Source: Sanghuangporus weigelae (taxonomy: Eukaryota; Basidiomycota; Agaricomycetes; Hymenochaetales; Hymenochaetaceae). From it: a stretch of DNA of 64,000 nucleotides. The stretch covers positions 558,001 to 622,000 of the forward strand of contig CP137329.1 of assembly GCA_033182465.1 (NCBI GenBank), given 5' to 3'. The notes under the pieces are model-generated. The model made no database searches and was not told the DNA's origin. It saw nothing but the letters and a program-made list of their open reading frames with translations. The position numbers and the translations under genes are program-made. How positions within the stretch are numbered: the first letter of the stretch is position 1; each line of letters starts with the position of its first letter. This document shows positions 13,981 through 28,305 of the stretch, piece by piece.

Positions 13981-16148
13981 ATGTTCGACCGAATACGAAA
14001 TTATTTCTATGAGCGACGAAGGACCCTGTATACCGCTGCTGGCGTAGCAGGAGGCTTTTACCTTGCAGGCCAATACGTCTTCGAGAGGCTGCATGAGATG
14101 CGGGATCAGTCCAGAGAGATGCAGAAGGCTCGAGAAAAGTGAGTCTATTGTATTCCCGGAATTACAGGTTTACTTACATACATTGTTTGTAATCCTTCAG
14201 CTTGCGCCGACGATTCCAACAGAATCAAGAAGATGTCGTATTCACGATTATGACACATTTGCGCACATTGGAGAAGGCGGTGATAGAGGGGATGGACGTC
14301 GAGAGTGTAACGCAGGAATTACAATCTCGATCACGACTTAGTCGTACCGCTACTGCGAATGCGCGTGCTCATTCACCCAACCCTCCGCCATCCGAGTCGA
14401 GCCTTTCATCGAGCGTAGAGTTCGGAAATCCTTCTTCGAATTACGCGCCGTCACCTTCGAGGCAAGCACAAGGTAATGATGCGGAGTCTCCTACGAGTAC
14501 AGATGCAAGTGCTGCTGCTGGATCGACTACGCTGAGTGGGAGTGGAATGGACGAATCGATGGTCAGCGGCGTGTCGGTCTCGGCATCGACACAGACGCAA
14601 AGCTGGGTGCAAGATTTTGGTTCGACGAGTCAAGGTCCTCCGCTTTCGATTCCGGCTCCTTCGAGTCAGCGTGAAAGCTCATCAATTGCTTCTCCTCTGT
14701 CAAACATGACTACAGGCATGTCAGATTCTATCACTAGCGACTCGTTGGCTTCGATGAGTAGTGCGAGTGCTAGCGCTAGTGAGAGGGGTCATCCGCGTGC
14801 TGTGAGGGCTTTGTCGTTGAAGAGGTGCTAGTACTAATTCTTACTTTTGTGTAGGAACGCTCCGAAAGTAGCGAGCGTGAGGGGTCCATGCTTAGATCCA
14901 AAACCAAAGCTGAGCTATGGCATGAGGTTAAAATACTTAGTAAATAATCGATTTCCTTTCGTTGCATGAAGAAAAGCTGATTGCGATGTAGCATTTACCC
15001 GAACGTTAACCATCATCTACTCAACAACCCTCCTTTCCCTGCTTACATCGATCCAACTCAACATTATCGGCCGATCAAAGTACCTCCAATCAATCGTCCA
15101 GCTACACCGTGAAGAGAAGCTTCGCGAACGTCGTGTGTATCAAGCGTCGATCTCTTCACTGTTCTTTGGAGGCTTCCCGGAAAGCGAGGAAGATCTCGAA
15201 CGATGGTTAGAAGAAGACGTCCAGGACGTAAGAATCGTCGCTCCAGATTCGGAAATGAAGTTTTTGACTTTGAGCTGGTGGCTGCTGTACGTCGGATGGA
15301 AGGATGTTGGAGAGCGCGTCAGGAGGAGTGTGGAAGAAGTATTTGAGAGGTAGGATCTGAATCATTTCAGTGTATATATAATTACTGATTCGGCGTTTTT
15401 GTAGTGTCTCATTAAAGGGAAGATTGGGGCCATTAGAAGTACACCGATTAATACAAGATGTGCGACGCAGAGTAGAGCACGAGGTTACGTACGAAGGGTC
15501 GGAGCGCAGGATAAAGTAAATCCGTTCAACCCTCCAAAAGCTCTCGATGCTAATTCTCTATGTTTTCAAGCTTCCTTTCTACTATTGTTCCTCCAACTCC
15601 AGAGACCTTAGCACTCGTATTCGGCGAAGGTGGCGTTCCTGGATACCATTCCTCTTCCTCCACTACTCTTCCATCTTCATCTTCGCCTTTCATCCTTTCA
15701 TCCTCTCAAGCGTCGGCCCACGGTTATCCACCAAATTCCGAATCTGATCCAGCCTTCGCACAGCTCCTCTCAGAGTTGCGCTCAACGGCTTCCTCTCCCG
15801 CCTTTGCAACCGTACTCGAAGTAGCGCTCGACCGCGCGACTGAGGTGTTGCTCGACGGGTTGCGCAAGAACGTGTTTCACACTATGGATAATGCGGAAAT
15901 GGATGTGGAGATTGAAAAGCCCCGTCTTGCGAATTTGTTACCCGGCCTTGCGCGTTGGTCTCACCTTGCGCTTAATACCGTGCCGAATGAGCTTGTTGAT
16001 GTACGTCTATTTATATTACTTGAAAGTGTTCTCGACTCTGACCTTCTTTTGTTTTTGCTTCGGGGTTGATTAGAGCATCATGGACCTTAAGGAAACGACG
16101 GCTTTCTCTGCAATTATTTATTCGAATTTTGATAAGCAATTGTACTGA
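13981..16148 (+). CDS. PEX3: Peroxin 3
   Basis: Peroxisomal membrane biogenesis factor that docks Pex19 and inserts peroxisomal membrane proteins. Exons 13981-14138, 14201-14801, 14855-14939, 14992-15349, 15405-15515, 15571-16000 and 16074-16148 encode 605 residues. The N-terminus has a short basic segment and a membrane helix (TLYTAAGVAGGFYLAGQYVF), then RRRFQQNQEDVVFTIMTHLR, as in fungal Pex3. A long Ser/Thr/Pro-rich insertion (roughly residues 95-250) separates this from the second conserved block, KTKAELWHEVKILTFTRTLT, followed by TTLLSLLTSIQLNIIGRSKY. The end of exon 2 was placed at GCT|gtgagg because only that donor keeps the ERSESSEREGSML frame open. The Ser-rich insertion makes the protein longer than typical yeast Pex3 (about 440 residues). 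Confidence 0.93.
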
Positions 16149-17206
16149 ACTTATCGTTGCATCGCAGTATTCATCTTCACTTTCTCCAGCATGGTCATCC
16201 TCTGCGCAGCTTTCTTGAAAGTTGCAATGGAGTCTGCTCCTCAAGCAGGTAATGCGCATCGCAGATAGTATTTAATGACACGCATGAAACGAGTATTTGC
16301 TCTCTAAATACAAGCTCAGGCCACATCATCATATTGCTGCATTGCCCATGATCCATACTATTAGCGTCTAAATACTCGTGCCTGAATGATGTCTTTTACC
16401 ATGGAAGCAATTTCGATTTGAGGTTGGGATACGAACTCGAAACTCTATGGATCTTAGGGCGATAAATATACCTGTTCTGAGAGGACTAAGTAGGTCCTTG
16501 TGTAAGTCATGAGGCAGTGCGGCTGCCACACAATGCAAATGCGGACAACACCCGTCTGTTATACGATTACTTCTGTTGGTCAGTTGTGGTTCCCATGATA
16601 ACTTGCTCGTGCAGTTTCAAGATCTGAAGATCGCGGTGTTCAAACAGGTATGGAGTGATAAGCTGGTAGTTGTCCCATGCCGATGTCTCATCGATGAACT
16701 ACATTCAGAATCTAGCTTGTGATCGTGCCAATGCAACATGCAAAGGTTAATGGGCTCCTCCTGAGATCGAGTATGTATCTAGTTGTCGTGCATGTTATTA
16801 TTCATGGAGGCATGAGTTGTTACGCAAAGGTAGGTTGACTTACCGATAACTCACTCATCCAGACTGGAACAAACATGAGTATTTTTTCCTTATTCAGTTT
16901 TCCAGGACCGGCGAAGAATGTGCAGTGATTATTCCCAGTTGAATGACAGTAGCTAAGGTCCATCATCCGAAGATCCAGTGTGTGTAACTGCTAGCGCTCG
17001 GGCTCTACTTCTTTGCAACGCATGTAGTATGTAAGGCTTTTTTTCTGCACTCGCAGAGACGCTTTCTGACTTCGAATTTGCAGCTTATTCATATGTATAA
17101 AGTCCACAAGCGCGAAGATTTTCCTTTATGTCGTATAGCAGCACACCCATGGATAGCAGAACTCCGAATTCGAGTCTGGATTCTCCATCAGAAAGTAATC
17201 GTAGGT
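16149..17206. other. Intergenic, no gene recognised
   Basis: About 1 kb between PEX3 and the tRNA gene contains no ORF of note and no pattern I recognise on either strand. Confidence 0.6.
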
Positions 17207-17309
17207 GCATTGTTGGTGTAGTGGTTAGCATGGAGTCTTCCCAGGCAGAGGATATGGATTGTTCTCTTCGTTGAGGCTCAGGTCACGGGTTCGACCCCCG
17301 TACAATGCA
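17207..17309 (+). tRNA. tRNA-Gly (anticodon CCC) with 30-nt intron
   Basis: The sequence folds into a cloverleaf. Acceptor stem GCATTGT/ACAATGC with discriminator A; D arm GTGTAGTGGTTAGCAT; anticodon stem GAGTC/GGCTC; T arm ACGGG-TTCGACC-CCCGT. The anticodon loop is TTCCCA plus A, with CCC at 17240-17242. A 30-nt insertion at 17244-17273, right after position 37, is the canonical tRNA intron site. The spliced form is 73 nt. Internal A box (GTGTAGTGGTTAGCAT) and B box (GGGTTCGACCC) for Pol III are intact. Confidence 0.92.
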
Positions 17310-17312
17310 CTG

Positions 17313-17317
17313 TTTTT
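17313..17317 (+). terminator. Pol III terminator of tRNA-Gly
   Basis: A run of five T residues starts four bases after the tRNA 3' end, the usual RNA polymerase III stop signal. Confidence 0.8.
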
Positions 17318-18033
17318 CTTATTGAAGTTCCCTCGTGAATTGCTTATCTAGATGCCTCAAGTTACCTAGTCTTAGTTGTAGGTAGACTGGAGACTGCTTT
17401 TTTGGACGACTGCACGTTCGTTTTACAGTGTTCGGACTCAAAGTCGACCGCTTCAGACTCTTGTGCACGGATTGAAACACCTTGAACTTATTATAGGCAA
17501 GGTGTTGATGAAGGGTCTGTAATCACCGCAAAGAAGATAATACGATATCGAGAGGACCTATGATATGTCTTTCACACATAATATCAATTGTCAATTGCTG
17601 TCGGCACAATAAAATCAGGTTGCTTTCTGATCAGAAACTCAAAATCAGAACAATTAAAGCCATGCAACTGGCTTGACATTCGGGATTCGAGAGCGAAGAA
17701 ATAAGGTGCATGTACACGAAACAAAAAAGTAGACAATAGGTCAAAACAGAGGCGAACAAGGACAAATAATAAATAGGAAAGAGTCAGAATTTCGCAGGCG
17801 GAGTAAGACATGTCCTCCGAAACACCAAACTCGACAGCAAGAAAAAAGAGTTTCTAGTTGTACACATTAAAGCTAAGCCAGTCATCTGTTTTGTTTGGTT
17901 CTCTGTCTGTTTGTTTTCCTCCGCATACGGGATCATCATTCCGTCCTCCTATCCAATTAACGAGAACTGAGGAACTGAGGTGCCAAGTGCCAATCCAAGT
18001 CGACTTCACTGGAGCGAGCTGGACTTAAATCGT
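17318..18033. other. Intergenic, no gene recognised
   Basis: Between the tRNA terminator and the stop codon of the minus-strand kinase. A 75-codon minus-strand ORF (17584-17811) has no recognisable pattern; the interval likely holds the kinase 3' UTR. Confidence 0.55.
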
Positions 18034-20308
<2,275 letters not shown>

Positions 20309-21023
20309 TTGCTGCGTTGGGTGGTGGTCGTGGTGCGTTTACAAGATGGAAAAATGACAAACAACCGCTGTGCGAGACTTAAAGCTCGCAGCCGACGCGG
20401 AAGAGCTGTGCACCGTGGATATGTGACGAACGGCACGCACCGCTTTTTTATATCGTCGTTGTTGTCCGCAGCTTCTGTGCCTCGCATTGCACAGGCCTCA
20501 CCAACAAAAATTATGTAAGCCCCTCTACTGGCCATGGCTATGCTCTTCTCTTACTCTTCTTGTGTTAAGCGCTTCGCTCTTTTTAAAGCTTGAATAATTA
20601 GGCACCTTGCTCATGATTAGCTCGAAGACTCGTACAAGAGCATTCACGCACCCGAGTTGGGTTGTACTTCTAAGCTCTCCAGCTCTTCCTTGGAGTTCTT
20701 TGATGCCGTGCTGCCCGCAACACAATCCGTGTCGTGATGAATAACTCTAAAAAGAGGCAAACGCATGGCTTCGATCTTCGCGGATTAGTGCGTTCACACA
20801 TCTTAATGTGTGTAGCAAGGCATTCCATTTTTTGATGTGCTAATTTGGTGATCCGAACTGATAATGAAACTGTAATGCGATGCGACAATTTTCTCGAAGC
20901 TCGTCTCTAACTTCACTGGCTTGATAAGTTATAACCTATCAAATTAACCACGCTAGCACTTGGCTGCATCTCAGTAACTCTATTCTTGCGCGCTTATGCT
21001 GATTACAGAGATACGGAACAAAT
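20309..21023. other. Intergenic, no gene recognised
   Basis: Kinase promoter side and transporter 3' side. Short ORFs on both strands show no recognisable pattern. Confidence 0.55.
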
Positions 21024-23478
21024 TCAGGTAATGTACCGAAATCCACTCCATTCATCTCCTTTATCCCTTTTTGCTGCTTCCACACTTTCGTAGTATCCAT
21101 TAATCGGAGCACCCTCTTTCGAGCCTCCAACCACTTCATCACGCTCTCCTCGTTTGCGACGTCCGTTCTCTCTGTGTAGCAGAACATGCAGGAGAATAGT
21201 AGCAAGATGCGACACTACCGCGAGTCCAAGTATCACACTATGCCCAGTAGTATACCAAGGTGCATCTTCTGCACGATACTACGCGTTTTGTCAGCATAAG
21301 CCACTTTCAGCTCTTTCGAATTTGATACAAACCGTGTTTGTGCTTATAATGCCCATTAAATTGTTGCTTCAGGCATGCATCAGATGAAATGTGATTCTTT
21401 GGCCAGGGAGAACGTACGACGTCAATGCCAGTGCCATAGAGACGCTACGCTTGTAAGCTCCTTCTACGTTATTAGAAATCCAGGATCTACGACAAACGGT
21501 GAGTGTGAGTATGATTGTGTTCTTCCTCGTCCGCTTTCGATCGAAGAGAGATATACTCACAGAGAATTCGCTATAGACAGTAGTGTGAGTACAAAACTCG
21601 CAGGGGAGAACTAGAAAAAGAGAAAAAGAACACTTACGAGCAGCCGGAAAGACGCCTCTACCTCGCGCGTAGCATTAGTGCCATGATTCAAGGTGCGAGA
21701 CTGGAAGACCTACACAGCTGCTATGTATATAGCAAAGTATGCGAGCACTTTGTTCCTGGTGGCAACGAGGATAGTGAATCCTACGCAGGCTAAAAATCCA
21801 TTTTCAAGCCATTCAATATGATACCAAGAATTATTGTTATTTACTCAAAGCACTGAGCCCTCTAACAAACGAATGAAATGTGAGTCATTATTATTATCTA
21901 TCTTGCTATCAAAACCCACATTGCGAAGTAGCCTCGCTTCCTCAGCCGATCAGCCGTATAGCCGACAATGCATGAAATGCTACTAGCCACGGCATACACT
22001 GGGACAGTGAGTAAGTTTGCTCGCGTCGCTCTGTATCCTGAGATATAGTTGAGACGAAAAGCGCCGGTCAAATTCATATGACTTTACCCAGCATTGAAAC
22101 GAGGCTTGGAAGAAAGAATGAGAAGGCATATATTGGTGCACCCGTGCCTGCAACGGAGATCGATTGAACAACAGTAAGCTCAGCTGATTGCATTCGAGGT
22201 TTATCAGAGTTCGTACCGAAGCCACTTATTATAGTCAGCCATGTTTTCCAATCCGTAAGACTTTTCCGGATGTTTCGCCATTGCAACCTTTCTCCGCTGA
22301 CGGAGAACTGATCATCCTCACGTAAGCGCTGAATGACGAACCCGCGTTCCTTTTCAGAAAGAAATCGAGCATTTTCGGGGTAGTCCTGAATGAGAAAGAA
22401 CGACACGATACCGGCAACAACAGTGACTAGGCCTTCGAGAATAAAGATCCACGCCCTGCGCCATTTGTAAGGTTCCATTTGTGAAATGACACCGTAGCAA
22501 GTTATGCTCATACCACGTAGGCTTTCCGCCAATCCCATCCATGTTCGAAATCGCAGCCTATGGTAAAAAAAGTGATCATCTGACTTGGAACCAGAACTGC
22601 GGCGCATACAGCCAGGATTCCGCCAAACGCGCCCGCTGTTGTCATCGAAGATGCGAATATGGCAATGCGCAACCCAAGCTCGTCGCGTTTATACCAGCTT
22701 TCGAAACATCCGTCAAGACGCCGGAAGTGAGTAATGATGGCTGGGTGAGACGCACCATGACATGCAATATGTAGCGCCCGGTGAAAATCCAGCTTCAAGC
22801 ACGCCGAGCAGAATCCGAATTGCTTCGATTGGAAGAATGTCATACACCTTCTAGTTGCAACTATACGACATCGGAGCGTACCAAGGAGACCACTAAAGTT
22901 CCGCACGAAGCCTTGAGCAACCTAGCCAAAGTTACATAAATTTGCATAACACAGGTTGATGTACAAAGCGACTCCTACAGTCACGATTCCCCAACAGAGT
23001 ATTAACGAGGAAAGCCACACGGAGGGTCGTAAGAGCTTCATACATATATTTGCAGGAGCCTGAGGAGAAGAGCGATGGTCAGTGCTCGATAGCTCTGCCC
23101 CACCCTAAGAATGGACCACCTCGAGAAAGCAGAACGGAACAAAGAACACCGACAGGCAAATAAGGTATTGCGAATCCGAGATGTTCAGATCTGCTTCCAT
23201 GCCGTACAACTGAAGCCGTCATTATTAGCGAAACAGAAATCTGAAGAGGCGTCACGTACGTACTCTATGCCAACTCTGTCAAGAAAGGAAAGCAAATATA
23301 GAAAAGACAGCCAAGGGACTATAGCGAAGTCGATGCGACGCATAAGCCGTTTCTCGTTGATCGCATCGCTGTGCATCGTCGCAGGACCATCACAGGGTAC
23401 GTTCTCTTCTTTGATCTTGTCTGGTTCATCTTCAATTGCTGCTGATGTCGTACACAGGGGGCTGCTGTCGCTTTGCAT
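21024..23478 (-). CDS. MFS transporter of the Dal5/Tna1 (anion:cation symporter) family
   Basis: Plasma-membrane proton symporter for a small organic anion or vitamin (allantoate, nicotinate or similar; substrate not readable). Seventeen minus-strand exons: 23260-23478, 23120-23209, 22979-23059, 22882-22921, 22756-22822, 22610-22697, 22514-22557, 22217-22455, 22088-22147, 21920-22037, 21845-21861, 21714-21789, 21638-21657, 21581-21590, 21418-21486, 21333-21366 and 21024-21278 (508 residues, all phases match). Family motifs: EKRLMRRIDFAIVPWLSFLY with YLLSFLDR, YGMEADLNISDSQYL, GVLEAGFSPGATYCMSCWYK, GAFGGILA, AWIFILEGL, WKTWLTIISG, CVGFTILVATRNK, SWISNNVEGAYKRSVSMALA and EDAPWYTTGHSVILG. Three exons are only 17, 20 and 10 nt; without them the conserved frame is lost. 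The Asn-Asn-Val-Glu-Gly motif and length are typical. Confidence 0.87.
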
Positions 23479-24275
23479 CTCGGTACTGATGAGAGGAGAT
23501 AGGGAGAGCCTCGCCGTCTATTTACAGGTATAAAAGACGAACGAAATCAATTCCTCTCCTTCCTCAATAGAGATCGATCGGAAGACAGCAGGACCCGGAT
23601 AGTCAGGCGCCCAGTTCGTCATTGGGCGTGCGGTGATAAGATGGAACCAAACTCTAGCAAAGAACAAGAGCTTGAAATAGCACAGTACACTCTCGAATAT
23701 CTCTGGATATTGAAAAGGGAGGCCACCACGTTAAAGAAGCATACCGTCGAGTAGGAAACTTAAGCTTCGTTGAATAAAGGATAAACGGCTGTCGTACTTC
23801 CAGAACGGAGATCTTTGTGTTCACCAAGTGCGAGTAAACTCGATACTGAATAGCTTGAAGCTTTGAAGAAGGCAGAAAGTCAAAGCCTTGTCGTTAGCTG
23901 TCCATATCATGACTATAAGGTTAACTATTAGAACGGAACGGTCCTGGTAAGCCGGGTCAATGTGGTTGTATTTATAGTGATTCGCGTGTCGGACATGGAC
24001 AGATATCTCGTCTTAAAAAGTAAGCCACACGAAGACCATAACCCTTTCAGGGTGCATTAGAAGTAGTCTTAAGTGCGAACCCAGATCTCGTTATCATTAT
24101 CATAGCCATCAGCTTAACATCCGCTGAGGCGAATGTATCTTTAATACATGATATACTGTGCGAGGAAGCTCATATCTATGAAGATTAGGAACATGATGAG
24201 GTAAACCCGATCCTTACGGCATGAAAACGAAAATAGAGCTGTTGAACTAGACCAAATCAAACCACAAGTCCGGAA
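23479..24275. other. Intergenic, no gene recognised
   Basis: Transporter promoter side and the 3' side of LDB17. A TATAAA on the minus strand near 23971-23976 is far (about 490 bp) from the transporter ATG, so its role is doubtful. Confidence 0.5.
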
Positions 24276-26731
24276 TTAAGAATGATTAAAAGGATGAAAT
24301 CGACTGAGCGGGCTGGAGGACGACGTGGTCCCAGTCCGGTTGGATGAGGAGGATGCAATCGTCACTACCGTCGCGCCACTCGCTGTGCGTGCAGTCGGAA
24401 TTGCAGGAGGCTTGCGTCGTTTCGGTGCGGGCGTCGGTGGTGCCGTTCGACGATGCTGATGCTCGTGAGAACTCGAACTATGAAAGACCTTTTTGCCCGA
24501 CATGGAAGACATGGATCGCACAGCCGGGACAGCTCCAGCTCCGAGGGTTGGGGAGACAATGCTATCGACGGCCTGACCAAGTGAGGTAGTATGCGGTCCA
24601 GAAGGTACAGTCGATCCTGATCCAGAAGCGGCACCGGAACCCGATGCGGAACCTTGATGACTATGCATGCGAGACACAGATGTCGCCGGTCTCACGGAGT
24701 TAGTCGCTCCGGCAACATGATCCAAAGAAGAAACTGAGGATGGTGACGAGGTGCTTGAAGAAGATGAAAGATTTTGATCGGGGAGAGTCGATGCGCGTTG
24801 CGGCCGTTTCGCGCCTGTCATCGGTGATTTTGGTGAGCTGGGTAAAGAGCTCGCGGGAAGCGCAGAACCAAATGACTGTAGGTCAAAGACACTCGAGTTC
24901 GCCTGCTTCGTTGAGTAAGGTTCCCTGTGATGAGCGGGACCTTTACCCTTGGAACTGTGCACAGCCCGTAAGTTCTCCGCACTTCTCGTTGCTTTGATTG
25001 AATTCGATCTCGTATGTGATTTCAACATGCGAGATGTTTCCGGCGAAGAGGTCGGAATATAATCGTTCTTCGAGGTTGACGAGATGCCTTCCGACCCAGG
25101 ACTATCAACTCGAATGGAAATATCACTAAACCCGGGAGTACTGCTGTCCGACGCGGGAGAAGCGATGCGCCGGAGCTGCACGCACCAATCACCCGACAAG
25201 CATCGTTCAACCAAGCGTTTCGTCGTCGCATTGACCTCCCGAATGTTCGACTGGCTGATGAGCGATTCCAGGGTACGTACAATCTGCGGACGCTTATATG
25301 GCACAGAACGTAGTTGTGTGCGCGTAAGAAGCGGGTGAAGGACGCGGAGATAAGTATGCCGCAGCTGATGTGGCAGTACTTTAGCGTATGTATTTCTCCA
25401 GAGAAAAACAAGCTCACTGATTCACTGTCCTCATCGAGGTCGACGAGCTCTCGGAGAAATACATCTACCAACACACGCAAGTCGTTCGTGTAGAAATATT
25501 CTGATGTACCCTTTGTCGTGAATAGCAGATACAAAATTTTCAAGACAAGTAACTGCATGCACAGGTCTTCTGGTGAACGACCTATACCCAGTCGTCATCA
25601 ACAATACTAAATTTCTAACTTTCGAGATTGCTCACCAGCTCGATTAAGCATGAAGATCATGTTCTCGCCAAATGTTTTGCTGGAGTTCAATCGTAACATG
25701 AGAACACGCAGAACTCGATTATTCCCCTCTGGAGAAGTATGTTTTGATTCCTTCCCGGAGGCAGGAAGTGTCGCAACCATGAACTGTTCATTCAACGCTA
25801 CCTGCAGCACGGCAGTTAGACGTAGAAAAGAGGCGCCCACAATGCACTCACAATCAATTTTATAAGCGAATAGTTCAATGTCTCGTCTTGCATGTGCCGA
25901 GTTTGCTCAATGAGATCGAAGAGATAATCAATGAAGGCGTCGTCAAAAATTCCTAATCGAGAAGTCAGAACGATAACATACTCGGTTCGCTTACGAGACA
26001 TACGTAAATCCGACAAGTGAAACTTCTGCACTCTGCAAACTTCGTAAAGTATCTGCACGGATAAGATCCGTAGGTTCGCTTCGATGGGTGCAGGCAAATT
26101 CTTCGTCCAGTTAGATGTTGCAAGATCTTCAACCTCTGGGTCAAAATCCAATAAAACGTAGTCCATGAGTATAGGGAGCAGCGGTGTCCATTTCTTGTGA
26201 GATCGTAGAAAGCTAGAATGTTGTCGGCCGTATTGTAGAAGCACCTGGAATAGAATGAGCAATGTATGTGGGTCTGTAGTCTGACGAAAACAAATGCTCC
26301 GTCAACCGCGGATTAACAAATATCCTGGACGGAAGACCGACCTTCTCCGCATCTTCCAGCAGCCGTTCTCGCATCCGCTCAGAATGAAACGTAAAAAGGT
26401 CGCATTGGAGGAGCAGCGAGCACGCATGCTCTAGCTGCACAGGTGTCTGGAGGTATTGTTCTGCCAAATGTAATGAGCACAACTTAGTGGAGAAGTCACA
26501 CTGTACAACGGACCATGGTATGTAGCGCAGAAAGAGACGAAGCGAGCCAACGTAGCGTCCAGTTGCCCTAAAGTTGCATCTTCTGGTATTCGAATTATGT
26601 CTTCAAGTTCTGTACAATGGACATCCAACCAAGTTATAAATATGCAAGCTGGGATAAAGAGCGGCATGAGACATACCTGACCAAAACTGCTGGGCATTTT
26701 CGATGATGTAGACGATCCCGAAGTCGTCCAT
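24276..26731 (-). CDS. LDB17/SPIN90/Dip1-family actin patch regulator
   Basis: Member of the SPIN90/Ldb17/Dip1 family, which activates Arp2/3 to make the first, unbranched actin filaments at endocytic patches. Exons 26677-26731, 26502-26609, 26342-26460, 25852-26244, 25636-25801, 25418-25569 and 24276-25364 give 693 residues. The N-terminal half is helical with the conserved armadillo-like core: YVLLDFDPEVEDLA, ILSVQILYEVCRVQK, FIDYLFDLIEQTRH, VLRVLMLRLNSSKTFGENMI, LQLLVLKILYLLFTT-like QLLVLKILYLLFTTKGT, EYFYTNDLRVLVDVFLREL and LRHTYLRVLHPLL. The C-terminal third is Ser/Pro-rich and basic with PPTPAPKRRKPP and PPAIP motifs that could bind SH3 domains, as in yeast Ldb17. One intron (26461-26501) is just 41 nt. 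Confidence 0.88.
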
Positions 26732-28198
26732 GGCTCACGCAGTTTGCTCTTATGTCTCCAAAATACCAACCATGCAATCTTCTCTACTTATATCAACCAA
26801 CACGCCCGAATAGTACTTCTAAGCACGACGAACCAGCACCTGACCGTGAAGGGTGAGAAGTAGAACTCGGTGCTCGCCGAAAGTGTGAAGGAAGACAGTC
26901 GTTCAATAGGTGGCAACGCAGAGCATCAAATCAGTTATTTTCGAGGGTTTAAAGGTTGTCTTCCCGTTGCTGTGCTGTGCTGCGGTGACGAGGATGCTGG
27001 ACGTAGCGGCCAAGTGGAGGAAAGGAAAGCCGATGTGGAGACAGCCCAAATACACCCGGCAACCAAAATCGGTAATAAATGTTTTCCCACGACTGCTTTA
27101 TCTTTTATGACACATCTCTCGCCGCGTCAGTGGGAATTGTTACATGCTTCCTGGATTCAGATCAATTCTTGGCCGGATCTTAAGCTAGAACAAACAAGAA
27201 CAGTTTCAAGACAAGAACTTCAGAGTACATCGCAAATGATCGCATCACCAAATTCAGGGATTTGATCAAAGAGATCGACTCCATCATTTAACGGAGGGAA
27301 TGAGGAACTGTCTTCAGCTAATATATATTTGACAGAAGACAACTTGAAGACTTCACAGATTCCCATCTCATAGACGAGTGAAAAGGTGATAATCATGTCG
27401 CGTTTATCGAACTTTGGTTTTCTCGAGTTGAATTGGCTGGATAGCAATTATCGCAGAATGTCCACCAAACTACACAAAAAGGAAAGTTTCTCTCACAAGT
27501 CACCAAGGTCTCACAGAGATGATTCAAAGCTCTTGCCTAACGACTGGCATCAGCACATCTCTCACGAGAAATAGAATACTAGTGGAGAACCTCCGGTGAC
27601 TATATCAATCGGTTTGTAACAGCTGCATTTGCAGCTGTATTGAGTCTTCAGGCTTTGGATCATCTGCACCGCGTTCTTTTAAAGGTCGAGCACGCGAAAA
27701 CACAAACAATGTAGTATGCGGCTAGATACATGCCGGATTTCAATTAGCAGTGATCCATCTTCTCGTACTGAATATAGTCTCGAGAATCATTTGATCAGTA
27801 TTTTGCCTGGAACGAGATTGTGGGAGGCGACAAAGATTGCACGAAGAGAATGCCGTTCGGACAGAAAATAAACTCCGCTACTACCAGAAATCTTCGTCAC
27901 CCCCATTTGAGAAAGTGATCTGCGCACCATTTGAAGAAGGTGAGCACGCCGATCTGTATTGCCTGGCACTTCTGCCTGACTCTTCACTACAGAACATAGC
28001 AAGAAAAAACCATGAAAATTTATTAAATGGCCCATTTATACTTGGACAATACATAATGAACAGACAATGCATAGCAGAGGTGCTGTAAGAGTAGGCTGAG
28101 TCACGCGCCGATCACCTTCCAAAAACGGGGGTAACGGTGACGAAGACGAAGACTTAGGGGAACCACCTGTATCATGACGTATATCTTCTTACGACGCA
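26732..28198. other. Intergenic, about 1.5 kb, no gene recognised
   Basis: Divergent spacing between LDB17 (-) and the aldo/keto reductase (+). Several ORFs of 60-130 codons overlap on both strands but none shows a protein pattern or plausible splice continuation. Confidence 0.55.
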
Positions 28199-28206
28199 TA
28201 TATAAA
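28199..28206 (+). promoter_or_regulatory. TATA box of the aldo/keto reductase gene
   Basis: TATATAAA lies 100 bp before the ATG at 28306, a normal spacing for a strong, regulated fungal promoter. Confidence 0.65.
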
Positions 28207-28305
28207 GCAGTCCTGGACGCACAAAGTTCCTCTTTCTACCCTTCTTCTTCCGACTTCAAAGGCAAGCAACGGGACGGAATAAATTTTACGAGATAACCAA
28301 AGAAG

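Noticed and set aside
14802-14854. Alternative PEX3 donor at AG|gtgctag
   Set aside because: It puts the next exon out of frame and destroys the KAELWHEVKIL block; the GCT|gtgagg donor is in frame.
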